In this document: in pieces, positions 12,042-20,015 of the stretch
Layout of the letters: the number at the start of each line of letters is the position of its first letter
Position numbering within the stretch: position 1 is the first letter of the stretch
Assembly (NCBI RefSeq): GCF_002514725.1
Contig: NZ_NTLB01000003.1
Span: forward strand, 62,001-126,000
Direction of reading: 5' to 3'
DNA length: 64,000 nt
DNA from: Mangrovitalea sediminis
GTDB taxonomy: Bacteria; Pseudomonadota; Gammaproteobacteria; Pseudomonadales; Oleiphilaceae
Made by a program: the position numbers and the translations under genes
Notes under the pieces: generated by a model
What the model was told of the DNA's origin: nothing
Databases searched by the model: none
Seen by the model: only the letters and a program-made list of their open reading frames with translations

Positions 12042-12476
12042 ATGATGCCGGAATTCGTTCCTTACCTGTTCGTCTACGGAACCCTGCGCGAGGGGTTCGG
12101 CAACCCCTATGCTCGCCGGCTGGCGAGAGAGGGAGACTTTATGGCGGCCGCCGCTTTTCAGGGGCGCCTGTATGATGTCGGACATTATCCGGGCGTCGTT
12201 GCTTCGGAGAGTGCGAGCGATCAGGTGTTCGGCGACCTGTTCCGCCTGCCGGAGGCGACAGGGCTGTGGCGCTGGCTCGATGCCTACGAAGGTTGCAGCC
12301 CCACCTGTGCGAAACCTCATGAATATGTGCGCGAGGTGCGGACCGTGCGAATGCACGATGAAACCCCTGTTCGTGCCTGGGTCTATCTGTATAACCGCAA
12401 CGTCCGGCGTTTAAAACGCATTACTTCCGGCGACTACCGGCAATGGCTGCGTAGCGCCGGCGGTCGCTCTTGTTAA
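12042..12476 (+). CDS. Gamma-glutamylcyclotransferase-like (AIG2/YtfP) protein
   Basis: 144-residue protein of the gamma-glutamylcyclotransferase fold. The N-terminal signature YLFVYGTLREGFGN binds the substrate. A catalytic acidic residue is expected in RWLDAYEGC (about residues 84-92), and AWVYLYN is the usual final strand. Family members cyclise gamma-glutamyl amides to 5-oxoproline, but many bacterial YtfP-like proteins have no proven substrate. The gene starts 27 bases after ftsH on the same strand and may be co-transcribed. The first of two adjacent ATG codons is taken as the start. Confidence 0.82.
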   Translation: MMPEFVPYLFVYGTLREGFGNPYARRLAREGDFMAAAAFQGRLYDVGHYPGVVASESASDQVFGDLFRLPEATGLWRWLDAYEGCSPTCAKPHEYVREVRTVRMHDETPVRAWVYLYNRNVRRLKRITSGDYRQWLRSAGGRSC

Positions 12477-12492
12477 AGGCTTGCCGCAGGCA

Positions 12493-13335
12493 TCAGTCGC
12501 TCACCACCGGGCGATCCGAAGGTAATCCCCATTCACTCCAGGAACCGTCGTAAACGCTGAAATGCGAATGGCCGGCCAGATCGGCCGCCAGGGCGAGGAT
12601 GCAGGCGGTGACGCCCGACCCGCAACTGCAGATCAGGTGTTGCTCTGCATCGACCTCGCTTCGCAAGCGCCGGCTCAGTTCCTCTAGTGCCTGCATGCGG
12701 CCGGCCTCCTGGACCTGGTCGAAGGGCAGGTTGCGGGCATTGGGCATGTGGCCACCGCGCAGTCCGGCGCGAGGTTCAGGGGCCTTACCCTGGAAGCGAT
12801 CAGCGGAACGGGCATCCAGTACAACGCAGCCATTGTCCTCAAGTGCAGCCGCCACCTGGTCTGCGTTACTGACCAGCTCCTGCCGTAGTTGCGCCATGAA
12901 ATCGCCTTGTCCTGGAGAATCCGGCTGCATCGGCTCGCTGCTGTGACCGGCCGCTTCCCAGGCCGGCAGTCCGCCGTCCAGGACCGCAACCTGATCGTGG
13001 CCCATAGCCCGGAACATCCACCAGCCACGTGGGCTGGAGTAAGTTCCGACCCGGTCATAGACCACGATCAGGCTATCCTGGTTCACACCCAGTTCCCGCA
13101 CCTGCCGTTCGAAATCCTCTGCTGGGGGCAGCATATGAGGCAGCGGATTTTCCCGGTCGCAGATCTCCCGATCGAAATCAAAGCGTCGTGCACCCGGTAT
13201 TCGACGAGGTGCCGTGGTGTCTGCGGCGCCGGGTAACTGGAAGGTCGCATCCAGGAGCACCAGGCGTGGGTGGCCTTGATGCTGCGCCAGCCAGTCAACC
13301 GAGACCAGTGAGCCGGGCAGGGTCGGAGTCTTCAT
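12493..13335 (-). CDS. sseA: 3-mercaptopyruvate sulfurtransferase (SseA type)
   Basis: 280-residue two-domain rhodanese. The N-terminal, catalytically silent domain contains LVSVDWLAQHQG and GARRFDFDREICD. The C-terminal domain carries the active-site loop CGSGVTA with Cys238. CGSGVTA distinguishes mercaptopyruvate sulfurtransferases from thiosulfate-specific rhodaneses. The enzyme moves sulfur from 3-mercaptopyruvate to thiol acceptors. GAGGAGG ends 6 bases before the ATG. The gene converges on the cyclotransferase-like gene with a 16-bp gap. Confidence 0.92.
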   Translation of the reverse strand: MKTPTLPGSLVSVDWLAQHQGHPRLVLLDATFQLPGAADTTAPRRIPGARRFDFDREICDRENPLPHMLPPAEDFERQVRELGVNQDSLIVVYDRVGTYSSPRGWWMFRAMGHDQVAVLDGGLPAWEAAGHSSEPMQPDSPGQGDFMAQLRQELVSNADQVAAALEDNGCVVLDARSADRFQGKAPEPRAGLRGGHMPNARNLPFDQVQEAGRMQALEELSRRLRSEVDAEQHLICSCGSGVTACILALAADLAGHSHFSVYDGSWSEWGLPSDRPVVSD

Positions 13336-13543
13336 GGCGTGCCTCCTCAGGCATTGCGGTCATGGCGCTGTCGCTTTATCTGTTTAGCGGCGGACGCGCG
13401 TCATTCTGGAAAGTTGTTCACTCTACCTAATGTTGATAGCGATCAATTCGGTGTCCGGAACGGAAGCGTAGTCTGAAACCTGTTTGGACTGACTTCGACA
13501 TACTTGGACTACACAGGCGTCTGCAGGACGGACGAGGTGGATT

Positions 13544-14935
13544 ATGACAGATGTTCGTGAACCCATGGCGGGAGTTGATGCTGCCTGGTTGCGCATGGAG
13601 CGCGATACCAACCTGATGATGATCGGCGGCGTTCTGGTTCTGGATCGTCCCCTGGACATGGCACGCTTTCGGCAAGTGATCGAGGAGCGCTTCCTCAAGT
13701 TTCGCCGTTTCCGCCAGCGTGTCGTCGACGAGTCGGACAAGGTCTGGTGGGAAATGGATCCGGCCTTTAACCTGGATAACCATATCCATCGCGTGGGATT
13801 GCCGAGCCCTGCGGACAAGGCTGAGTTGCAGCAGTTGGTCAGCGATTTGATCAGCACACCTCTCGACTTCCGGCGTCCCCTTTGGCAAATGCACGTGGTG
13901 GACCAGTTCGACGGCGGTTCAGCGTTGATCGTGCGCATCCATCACTGTATTGCGGATGGTCTTGCCCTGGTGCAGGTGCTGTTGTCCATGACCGATGAGA
14001 CGGAAGAGGGAAAGCCCGCCGATGCGCCGATTGCCCGAACAGCGTCGCTTACCGATCGTTTGCTGCAACCGGCGCAAAGCCTGATCCGCGAGGGGCTGCA
14101 TCTTGGGCATGAGTTGATCGAGGAGGCCTGGGATCTGGTGGAGCATCCGACGCACCTGATCGATCTCGCCAAGCAGGGTATGGATGCGGGTCTGGAACTG
14201 GCGCATATCGGCCTGCTGCCTCCCGATCCGGTCACCGTGCTCAAAGGCGGTCTCAGCGGCCGTAAGCGGGTTGCCTGGGCGGAAGCGCTGGACCTGGGGC
14301 GGGTAAAGGCCACCGCCCATGCGCTGTCGGGGACGGTGAACGATGTCCTCATGGCCACGGTTGCCGGTGCCCTCCGTCAGTACCTGATGGAAAAGGGCAA
14401 CCAGCTTGCAGCAGATATCCATGTCGCGGTGCCGTTCAACCTGAGACCCAGGCATCAGCCGATCCAGAGTCTTGGCAATCAGTTCGGTCTGGTGGTGGTC
14501 AATCTGCCAGTGGGTAAAGCTGCACCGCGTGAGCGTTACCAGGCAGTCAAAGAGGCTATGGAAACCCTCAAGGCGTCCGCCCAGCCGAAGGTGACGTTCG
14601 GCCTGCTGACGGCCCTGGGGCATGGACCGGCCAAACTGGAACGGACGGCACTGGATCTTCTCAGCAAGAAGGCATCACTGATCATGACCAATGTACCGGG
14701 GCCATCCAACCTGCTTTACCTGGCGGGAGCGAAGGTGCTGCAACCGATGGTGTGGGTGCCACAGTCTGGTGAAATCGGCGTTGGCCTGAGTATCCTGAGT
14801 TATGCTGGGACGGTTCAGTTCGGTGTCGTTGCCGATCAGAAAATGATCGAAGATGCGGAAAAGGTTGCCGAGTATTTCCGAGGGCATTTTGATGAACTGG
14901 AAGCGGCGGCATCGAATGTCGCCGGCTCGGATTGA
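13544..14935 (+). CDS. Wax ester synthase/diacylglycerol acyltransferase family (WS/DGAT)
   Basis: 463-residue acyltransferase using acyl-CoA and a fatty alcohol or diacylglycerol. The catalytic motif HHxxxDG is intact as HHCIADG (His133, His134, Asp138). The family's N-terminal PM.G.DA.WLRME and the C-terminal TNVPGPSNLLYLAGAKVL (the conserved NVPGP block) are present. Such enzymes build wax esters or triacylglycerol inclusions in oil-degrading and marine bacteria. The Shine-Dalgarno sequence is GAGGTGG. No lipid biosynthesis gene is adjacent, so whether it makes storage lipid or another ester is not shown here. Confidence 0.93.
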   Translation: MTDVREPMAGVDAAWLRMERDTNLMMIGGVLVLDRPLDMARFRQVIEERFLKFRRFRQRVVDESDKVWWEMDPAFNLDNHIHRVGLPSPADKAELQQLVSDLISTPLDFRRPLWQMHVVDQFDGGSALIVRIHHCIADGLALVQVLLSMTDETEEGKPADAPIARTASLTDRLLQPAQSLIREGLHLGHELIEEAWDLVEHPTHLIDLAKQGMDAGLELAHIGLLPPDPVTVLKGGLSGRKRVAWAEALDLGRVKATAHALSGTVNDVLMATVAGALRQYLMEKGNQLAADIHVAVPFNLRPRHQPIQSLGNQFGLVVVNLPVGKAAPRERYQAVKEAMETLKASAQPKVTFGLLTALGHGPAKLERTALDLLSKKASLIMTNVPGPSNLLYLAGAKVLQPMVWVPQSGEIGVGLSILSYAGTVQFGVVADQKMIEDAEKVAEYFRGHFDELEAAASNVAGSD

Positions 14936-14990
14936 GTTCGATCAGGGACCCGGTCGATGCAGCGTCGTCTGGTGAGCGCTCGCCGGGGAG

Positions 14991-15362
14991 GTGGCGTTGA
15001 GTGTGATCCAGGTGAAACGTGTATATGAACCACCGGCGGAGACAGACGGTCTCCGTATCCTGGTGGACCGACTCTGGCCGAGGGGGCTGTCTCGTGAGAA
15101 GGCTGCTGTCGATTATTGGTTTAAAGCTCTTGCCCCTTCGGACACCCTGCGACGTTGGTATGATCATGACCCCGAAAAATGGCCGCTGTTCAGGACTCGT
15201 TACCTGGACGAATTGCGCGACCCCCTTCCCGATGAGTTATGTCAGCTCCAGCATTGGCTGACCGAGGGGCGGCCCGTTACGCTCCTGTTCGGCAGTCGCG
15301 AACGGACATGCAACAATGCCGTTGCCTTGAAAGGATTTTTTGACGAAGGCTTATTGTTTTGA
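14991..15362 (+). CDS. DUF488 family protein
   Basis: A small protein of about 120 residues. It carries the family signature VDRLWPRGLSREKAAVDYWFK and the acidic W..D..KW..F...Y..EL pattern (WYDHDPEKWPLFRTRYLDEL), with LLFGSRE near the end. The biochemical role of DUF488 is not established. The start is uncertain: GTG 14991 overlaps GGGGAGG (14985-14991), while the in-frame GTG at 15003 has better spacing and would remove four residues. The gene lies 55 bp after the acyltransferase and may be read through from it. Confidence 0.8.
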   Translation: MALSVIQVKRVYEPPAETDGLRILVDRLWPRGLSREKAAVDYWFKALAPSDTLRRWYDHDPEKWPLFRTRYLDELRDPLPDELCQLQHWLTEGRPVTLLFGSRERTCNNAVALKGFFDEGLLF

Positions 15363-15496
15363 TCGTCATCTAGTACCCTAAGTCCATACTGATCTCAAGC
15401 GCATAACACCGCCGTCGCCGATGCTGTTTTACGGGTGGTGGCGGGGCTAATGCCGTATTCTTGTATGATAATGAAAACTATTCGGTGACAGGGACC

Positions 15497-16384
15497 ATGA
15501 ACCCTCAAGAATCCCGCCACTTTTCCAGGCTCACAAAACAGGTCATGCGTCAGGTGCTCCTCCCTTCGGCGCAAGTATTGGCGGTGGCTGTTGCGCTGAG
15601 CGGCTGCAGCACCTTTAAGGCCGGGTCCGCAAGCTATGGCAGCAATGCAGCCAGCCCGCCTGAACCCGCCAAGGCTCCTGTGACGACTGCGCCAGTCGAA
15701 AAGTCGACGTCGACGGTTGCGCCCCAGCCGGCGGCCAGGACGGCGCAAAAAGGCGAGACAAAGCCCGCGAGCACAACCGCTTCCACCAGTCCCCGGAAGG
15801 TGCATCACAAAACCGCCAAACCCAAGCCGAAAGTGGCCGAGGTGGAAAAGAAAACGGTGATTCACGCCCAAACCAAACCGGCTCCACCCCTGCAGCCGGT
15901 CACTACGAAGACGGCACCGGCCACATCGACAAAGTCCGCTCCACTACGGCTAACTGCCGATGAATTGCCCTTTACGCAGGGCGATTGGACGTTGGAACGG
16001 AATTGGGACAACCGGCATCCGGGTGTTTGCCGTTTGGTCAGCAAGCACCTGACGATGGAAGATGGCTACGACAAAACCGCTGTCTGGGCGGAGATCCTGC
16101 CGGACCGCATCGCCATCCATACGGGCTCCAATATCGATCTGTCCTATAAAGGCATAGGGATTCAGTTCGACGACTCGGCGCTGGTGCCCGTTAAAGGTTT
16201 GATTGGCGATAATGGGATAAATATCCCCGGTCACTTTGACAGTGCGGTGGCCGATGCCCAAACGCTGGTGGTCCACCTCGGATTCTGGCCTACATGGCCC
16301 AAGACACAGCTGCAGCAGGCTGATATTCCGTTGGGCGGCGCCCGAGCGCTGATGCCAAGCTTCCGCGACTGCAAGAATCTATAA
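15497..16384 (+). CDS. Probable lipoprotein with Pro/Ala/Thr-rich linker
   Basis: 295 residues, not a family I recognise by name. The N-terminus is basic, followed by a hydrophobic stretch ending in the lipobox LSGC (AVAVALSGCSTFK), so lipid attachment at that Cys is expected. A low-complexity linker rich in Ala, Pro, Thr and Lys spans about residues 45-150, typical of a tether across the periplasm. The C-terminal domain, about 140 residues, has WTLERNWDNRHPGVCRLVSKHLTM and ends LMPSFRDCKNL; its two cysteines could form a disulfide. ATG 15497 was chosen over the 15461 frame start; an internal ATG at 15545 would give a shorter signal peptide. Confidence 0.7.
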   Translation: MNPQESRHFSRLTKQVMRQVLLPSAQVLAVAVALSGCSTFKAGSASYGSNAASPPEPAKAPVTTAPVEKSTSTVAPQPAARTAQKGETKPASTTASTSPRKVHHKTAKPKPKVAEVEKKTVIHAQTKPAPPLQPVTTKTAPATSTKSAPLRLTADELPFTQGDWTLERNWDNRHPGVCRLVSKHLTMEDGYDKTAVWAEILPDRIAIHTGSNIDLSYKGIGIQFDDSALVPVKGLIGDNGINIPGHFDSAVADAQTLVVHLGFWPTWPKTQLQQADIPLGGARALMPSFRDCKNL

Positions 16385-16390
16385 ACGACA

Positions 16391-16426
16391 ACGACATCAA
16401 CAACGACATCAACAACGACATCAACA
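16391..16426. repeat. Three perfect 12-bp tandem repeats
   Basis: ACGACATCAACA is repeated three times without a mismatch, between the lipoprotein stop and the Shine-Dalgarno sequence of the heme-sensor gene. A partial copy flanks each side. Its length (36 bp) fits a slippage-prone spacer that could alter the intergenic distance. Confidence 0.9.
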
Positions 16427-16444
16427 ACAAGGGACCGTCATAGA

Positions 16445-17323
16445 ATGTCGCTTAGACTCAAGTTCAACCTCGTACTGGGGCTTGCTTCCCTGGCGGGTAT
16501 CGCGCTGGCCGCCATACTGGTCTACAACCTGTTGCAGAAAAATGCACGGCAGGAGATCCTCGACAGCGCCCGTATCATGTTGCAGAGCGCGATGTCCGTG
16601 CGGGCCTACACGGTAGATGAAATTCGCCCCTTGCTGGCGCTGCAGCAAAAGCGCCAGTTCCTGCCACAGACGGTGCCGGCTTATGCCGCCAATCGGTATA
16701 TCGCACATCTGCAGAAACAGTATCCGGAATACAGTTATCGGGAAGCGACGCTCAACCCGACCAATCCCACCGACAGGGCGACTGACTGGGAAGCGGATAT
16801 CGTCAACTATTTCCGTAATCACAAGGATGCCAAGGAGCTGATCGGCACCCGTGACACGCCGACAGGACCCTCCCTATACCTGAGTCATCCCATTCAGATC
16901 AACGATCCGAAATGTCTGGCCTGTCACAGTGTGCCGTCAGCGGCACCGGCGACGATGATTGCCAAGTACGGTAGCGATAACGGTTTCGGCTGGAAGTTGC
17001 ATGAAGTGGTTGGGTCGCAGATCGTGTCGGTGCCCATGTCGTTGCCGCTGGATCGGGCGAAAAGGACGTTTATGGTGTTTATGTCGTTGCTGCTCGGTGT
17101 TTTCGTCCTGATTGCGATATTGTTGAACGTCATGCTCGATTTCGTGGTTGTGCGGCCAGTGAAACGCCTGTCCGAAAAGGCGAATGAGGTGAGCTTGGGC
17201 GCCCTGGAAGCCGAAGAAATGCCCGTGAAGGGGAACGATGAAATATCGTCGCTGACCCAGTCGTTCAATCGCATGCACCGGAGTCTGGCCAGCGCTGTCA
17301 AAATGCTGGATGAAACGGAATAA
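16445..17323 (+). CDS. DUF3365 (Tll0287-like) heme-binding membrane sensor with HAMP domain
   Basis: 292 residues. A transmembrane helix at about 7-29 is followed by a periplasmic DUF3365 domain (about 35-200). That domain carries a c-type heme-attachment motif CLACH (Cys157, Cys160, His161) just after SHPIQINDPK. A second helix (TFMVFMSLLLGVFVLIAILLNV) leads into a HAMP domain (VRPVKRLSEKANEVSLG...). No kinase, cyclase or receiver module follows, so the protein would signal by partner contact. AAGGGA precedes the ATG at 16445. The next gene, 69 bp downstream on the same strand, encodes a Ser/Thr kinase and is the obvious partner. Redox or gas sensing is inferred from the heme motif. Confidence 0.87.
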   Translation: MSLRLKFNLVLGLASLAGIALAAILVYNLLQKNARQEILDSARIMLQSAMSVRAYTVDEIRPLLALQQKRQFLPQTVPAYAANRYIAHLQKQYPEYSYREATLNPTNPTDRATDWEADIVNYFRNHKDAKELIGTRDTPTGPSLYLSHPIQINDPKCLACHSVPSAAPATMIAKYGSDNGFGWKLHEVVGSQIVSVPMSLPLDRAKRTFMVFMSLLLGVFVLIAILLNVMLDFVVVRPVKRLSEKANEVSLGALEAEEMPVKGNDEISSLTQSFNRMHRSLASAVKMLDETE

Positions 17324-17392
17324 TGCGACTCTGGCTGTGACCCCGCCCTGTGGCGGGGCATCGAATGTGCACTTTGATGTAGTAATGGGTCT

Positions 17393-18814
17393 ATGAGTAA
17401 GCGACCACCTTTTGACGTTATTGGTAAATACCGCGTCGAGGCCATGATCGGCCAGGGCGCAATGGGCGTTGTCTATAAAGGGTTCGATCCCGATATCGAG
17501 CGGCCTGTTGCGATCAAGATGCTGCACTCGCACCTGGTGTCGTCCGGCGACGAAAGCAGTTTGCTCGCCCGCTTCCGGCAGGAAGCCCAGGCGGCGGCGC
17601 GTTGCCTGCACACCAATATCGTGACCGTATTCGACTACGGTGTCATCGACCACTCGCCTTACATGGTGATGGAGTTCGTCGACGGCATCGATCTGCGCTC
17701 CTTCCTGCGAGAGTCGGTAACCCTGACCTTCAAACAGATGATGGACCTGGTGATCCAGGTCCTCGAAGCGCTCGATTACGCGCATCGACAGGGGGTAGTG
17801 CATCGCGATATCAAACCGGCGAATATCCTGCTGCTCGACTCCGGGCAGGTTAAAGTCACCGATTTTGGTGTCGCAAAACTGGATACCTCCGAGTTGACCC
17901 ATGTGGGCGACGTGATCGGGACGCCCAGCTATATGTCACCTGAAGCCCTGCGTGGCGATATCGTCGATGGGCGAAGTGACCTGTATTCGGCGGGCATTGT
18001 GCTGCTGGAGCTTCTGTCGGGCGACCGCCCCCAGAAGAAGGGGGTGAACTGGGATGATGCTGACATCGCCAAGGCCGTTCAACGCAGTCACCGGTTGCCG
18101 CCTTCTTTGGATGCCGAATTTACGCGGCTGATTTCGCGTGCCCTGTCCGGCGATCCGTCGCAGCGTTTTGCAACGGGGCAGGACTTTGCGGTCGAGCTCA
18201 AGGCGTTGACGTCACCTAACCAGGTGTATGTGCCGGAGCTGAATGATCTGGCGGCGACGGTTCTGCAAAGCAAACAGACCTCCGCTTTACGCCGTCCGGC
18301 GGATGGAGGGGTGCCCACCTCCGGCACCTCTCCCTCCCAGGTATCGCTATCGCCGGAGATTTCCCAAATCCTCAGCCAGAATCTGGCGCGCTTTCTGGGA
18401 CCTATGGCCAGCCACATGATTCGGGCAACGGCATCCCAGTCGGTCAGTCTCCAGGATATGATCGAGCGTCTGTCGAAACGTATTCCCAGCGAGGACGAGC
18501 GGCGGGAGTTCCTGAACAGTCTGAACAAGACCGGTGTCCATGCCATGCATTCGGACAGCCTGGCGTCGGGATCGGGTGGGTCGGGAGCTGCAGGAGCTTC
18601 GGTTCCACGGCAGCCCTCGCTGGAGCTTTCCCAGGAGAGTATCCAGAAACTGACCCAACTCCTTGCCTACCACGTTGGGCCGCTGGCATCCCGTATTGTT
18701 CGCAAATCATTGCAGGGTGCACGCAATCTGGATGAGCTGCATCAGGCGCTGGCGGAGAACATTCCGGGGATGCCTGAGCGCTCGGAATTTCTGAGTAAGG
18801 TGCGATCCCGCTAA
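17393..18814 (+). CDS. PknB-type Ser/Thr protein kinase with duplicated C-terminal module
   Basis: 473 residues, cytoplasmic; no membrane segment is seen. The kinase domain (about 10-275) is complete: glycine loop IGQGAMGVVYKG, catalytic lysine in VAIKML, HRDIKPAN (His137, Asp139) and DFGVAKL (Asp157). The activation segment ends GTPSYMSPE. After a linker of low conservation come two related modules of about 57 residues (about 321-378 and 413-470). Both have the core L......LGP.AS..(I/V)R......LxxL......P...R.(E)FL, so this looks like an internal duplication. PASTA repeats are absent. With the heme sensor upstream, it probably forms a two-gene signalling unit. Confidence 0.92.
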   Translation: MSKRPPFDVIGKYRVEAMIGQGAMGVVYKGFDPDIERPVAIKMLHSHLVSSGDESSLLARFRQEAQAAARCLHTNIVTVFDYGVIDHSPYMVMEFVDGIDLRSFLRESVTLTFKQMMDLVIQVLEALDYAHRQGVVHRDIKPANILLLDSGQVKVTDFGVAKLDTSELTHVGDVIGTPSYMSPEALRGDIVDGRSDLYSAGIVLLELLSGDRPQKKGVNWDDADIAKAVQRSHRLPPSLDAEFTRLISRALSGDPSQRFATGQDFAVELKALTSPNQVYVPELNDLAATVLQSKQTSALRRPADGGVPTSGTSPSQVSLSPEISQILSQNLARFLGPMASHMIRATASQSVSLQDMIERLSKRIPSEDERREFLNSLNKTGVHAMHSDSLASGSGGSGAAGASVPRQPSLELSQESIQKLTQLLAYHVGPLASRIVRKSLQGARNLDELHQALAENIPGMPERSEFLSKVRSR

Positions 18815-18823
18815 GCCCTGCAT

Positions 18824-18852
18824 AAAAAAAGGGAGCGAATTCGCTCCCTTTT
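18824..18852. terminator. Bidirectional terminator between kinase gene and yeiH
   Basis: AAAAAAA is followed by the perfect palindrome GGGAGCGAATTCGCTCCC (18831-18848) and TTTT. It serves the convergent kinase and yeiH genes in both directions. Confidence 0.9.
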
Positions 18853-18864
18853 GTCTGCTGCACT

Positions 18865-19902
18865 TCAGGTTACCAGGTGAAGTACCGCCACCAGCGATCC
18901 TACGCTGATGGCTCCCCAGAGGATTACGCCCATCAGCAGCGGCTTGAAACCCACTGCCTTCAGCGTGTGCCGGGCCATGCCGGTGCCGATCAGGAACAGT
19001 GTCAGCGTCAGTGCTTTCTCTGCCACTTCCGTGATCGTCGGTGCGGCAGCGGCGATAGCGGGCGACATTGTCCGGGCCAGCGAAGCCACCAGGAAAAGAC
19101 CGATAAACCAGGGGATACGGATCCGGCGCTTGGGTGCAATGGCATCTGGATGCTCCAGCTGCGCCCCATTTTTTGCCTGGTTGCGGTGGTGCAGGTAGAC
19201 GGCGACCATGCTGACCGGCACGATCCACAGTGCTCGCGACAGTTTTACGGCCGTCGCCACTTGCAGTGCCCGTGTCCCGTAGTGCGCGCTGGCGCCAACC
19301 ACCGACGAAATGTCATGGATGGCAATGCCCGCCCAGGTCCCGAACTGGTCCTGTGTGAGTCCCATCATATGCCCCAGCGCGGGGAAGATGAACAGGGCCA
19401 CGGCGTTCAGCAGGAAGACGGTTCCCAGGGCGACCGACATCTCCGCTTCACCGGCTTCGATCACCGAACCCACGGCTGCAATCGCTGAACCGCCGCAGAT
19501 AGCCGTGCCCGCACAGACAAGGTTGGCTGTCTTGGGGCGCAGGCCCAGCATCCTGCCTATGACCAACCCCAGTGCCCAGGTCCCCAGTATGCTGGCGGCT
19601 GCCAGCCAGAACCCCTGTACGCCGGCTTTCATGACGGCATTCAGGTTCATGCCGAAACCGAGGGCAACGACAGAGCCCTGCAGCAGCCACTTGGCCGCGT
19701 TACGGGTGGCACCGGCGAAGGGGTTGCCCAATGCGAGCGCCAATACCATTCCGAGAGCGAGGGCCGTCGGCGGAGACAACCAGGGGGTCACGCAGGCGAT
19801 AATGCCTGCAGGCAGTAACCAACGGGCGAGAGGGTGGGCATCGGGAACGGTCGGTTCCTCGGCGGCTGGTAGGTAGCCTTGCTCGGTCGCTGAATCATCC
19901 AT
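18865..19902 (-). CDS. yeiH: YeiH/UPF0324 family membrane protein (putative sulfate exporter)
   Basis: 345 residues with about ten membrane segments. Family marks are LGMVLALALGNPF, GIALGFGMN-like LGFGMNLNAVMKAG, GTAICGGSAIAAVG and TWAGIAIHDISSVVGA. The GTAICGGSAIAA loop is strongly conserved in UPF0324. Transport of sulfate or a related anion is annotated for homologues, but proof is thin. AACGAGGATA precedes the ATG at 19902. It diverges from a LysR regulator, the same arrangement as yeiH/yeiE in enterobacteria. Confidence 0.9.
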   Translation of the reverse strand: MDDSATEQGYLPAAEEPTVPDAHPLARWLLPAGIIACVTPWLSPPTALALGMVLALALGNPFAGATRNAAKWLLQGSVVALGFGMNLNAVMKAGVQGFWLAAASILGTWALGLVIGRMLGLRPKTANLVCAGTAICGGSAIAAVGSVIEAGEAEMSVALGTVFLLNAVALFIFPALGHMMGLTQDQFGTWAGIAIHDISSVVGASAHYGTRALQVATAVKLSRALWIVPVSMVAVYLHHRNQAKNGAQLEHPDAIAPKRRIRIPWFIGLFLVASLARTMSPAIAAAAPTITEVAEKALTLTLFLIGTGMARHTLKAVGFKPLLMGVILWGAISVGSLVAVLHLVT

Positions 19903-19922
19903 TGGAGTATCCTCGTTATAAG

Positions 19923-20010
19923 GTTATGCCGCTAATGCATAACGAAAGAGTACGCCGCTTGATGATATTGATAAAATACATATATTAAATGTATCCCATA
20001 ACCTAAGGTT
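19923..20010. promoter_or_regulatory. LysR-type operator region between yeiH and its regulator
   Basis: There are three dyads in 88 AT-rich bases. GTTATGC-N7-GCATAAC lies at 19923-19943, ATACAT-N7-ATGTAT at 19976-19994, and AACCTAAGGTT at 20000-20010. The first two have the spaced-dyad shape (T-N11-A core) of LysR binding sites; the third overlaps the regulator's ribosome-binding area, consistent with autoregulation. Confidence 0.6.
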
Positions 20011-20015
20011 AACCG

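Noticed and set aside
16391-16426. Possible iterons of an origin
   Set aside because: Only three 12-bp copies, no DnaA box or rep gene, intergenic between co-oriented genes.
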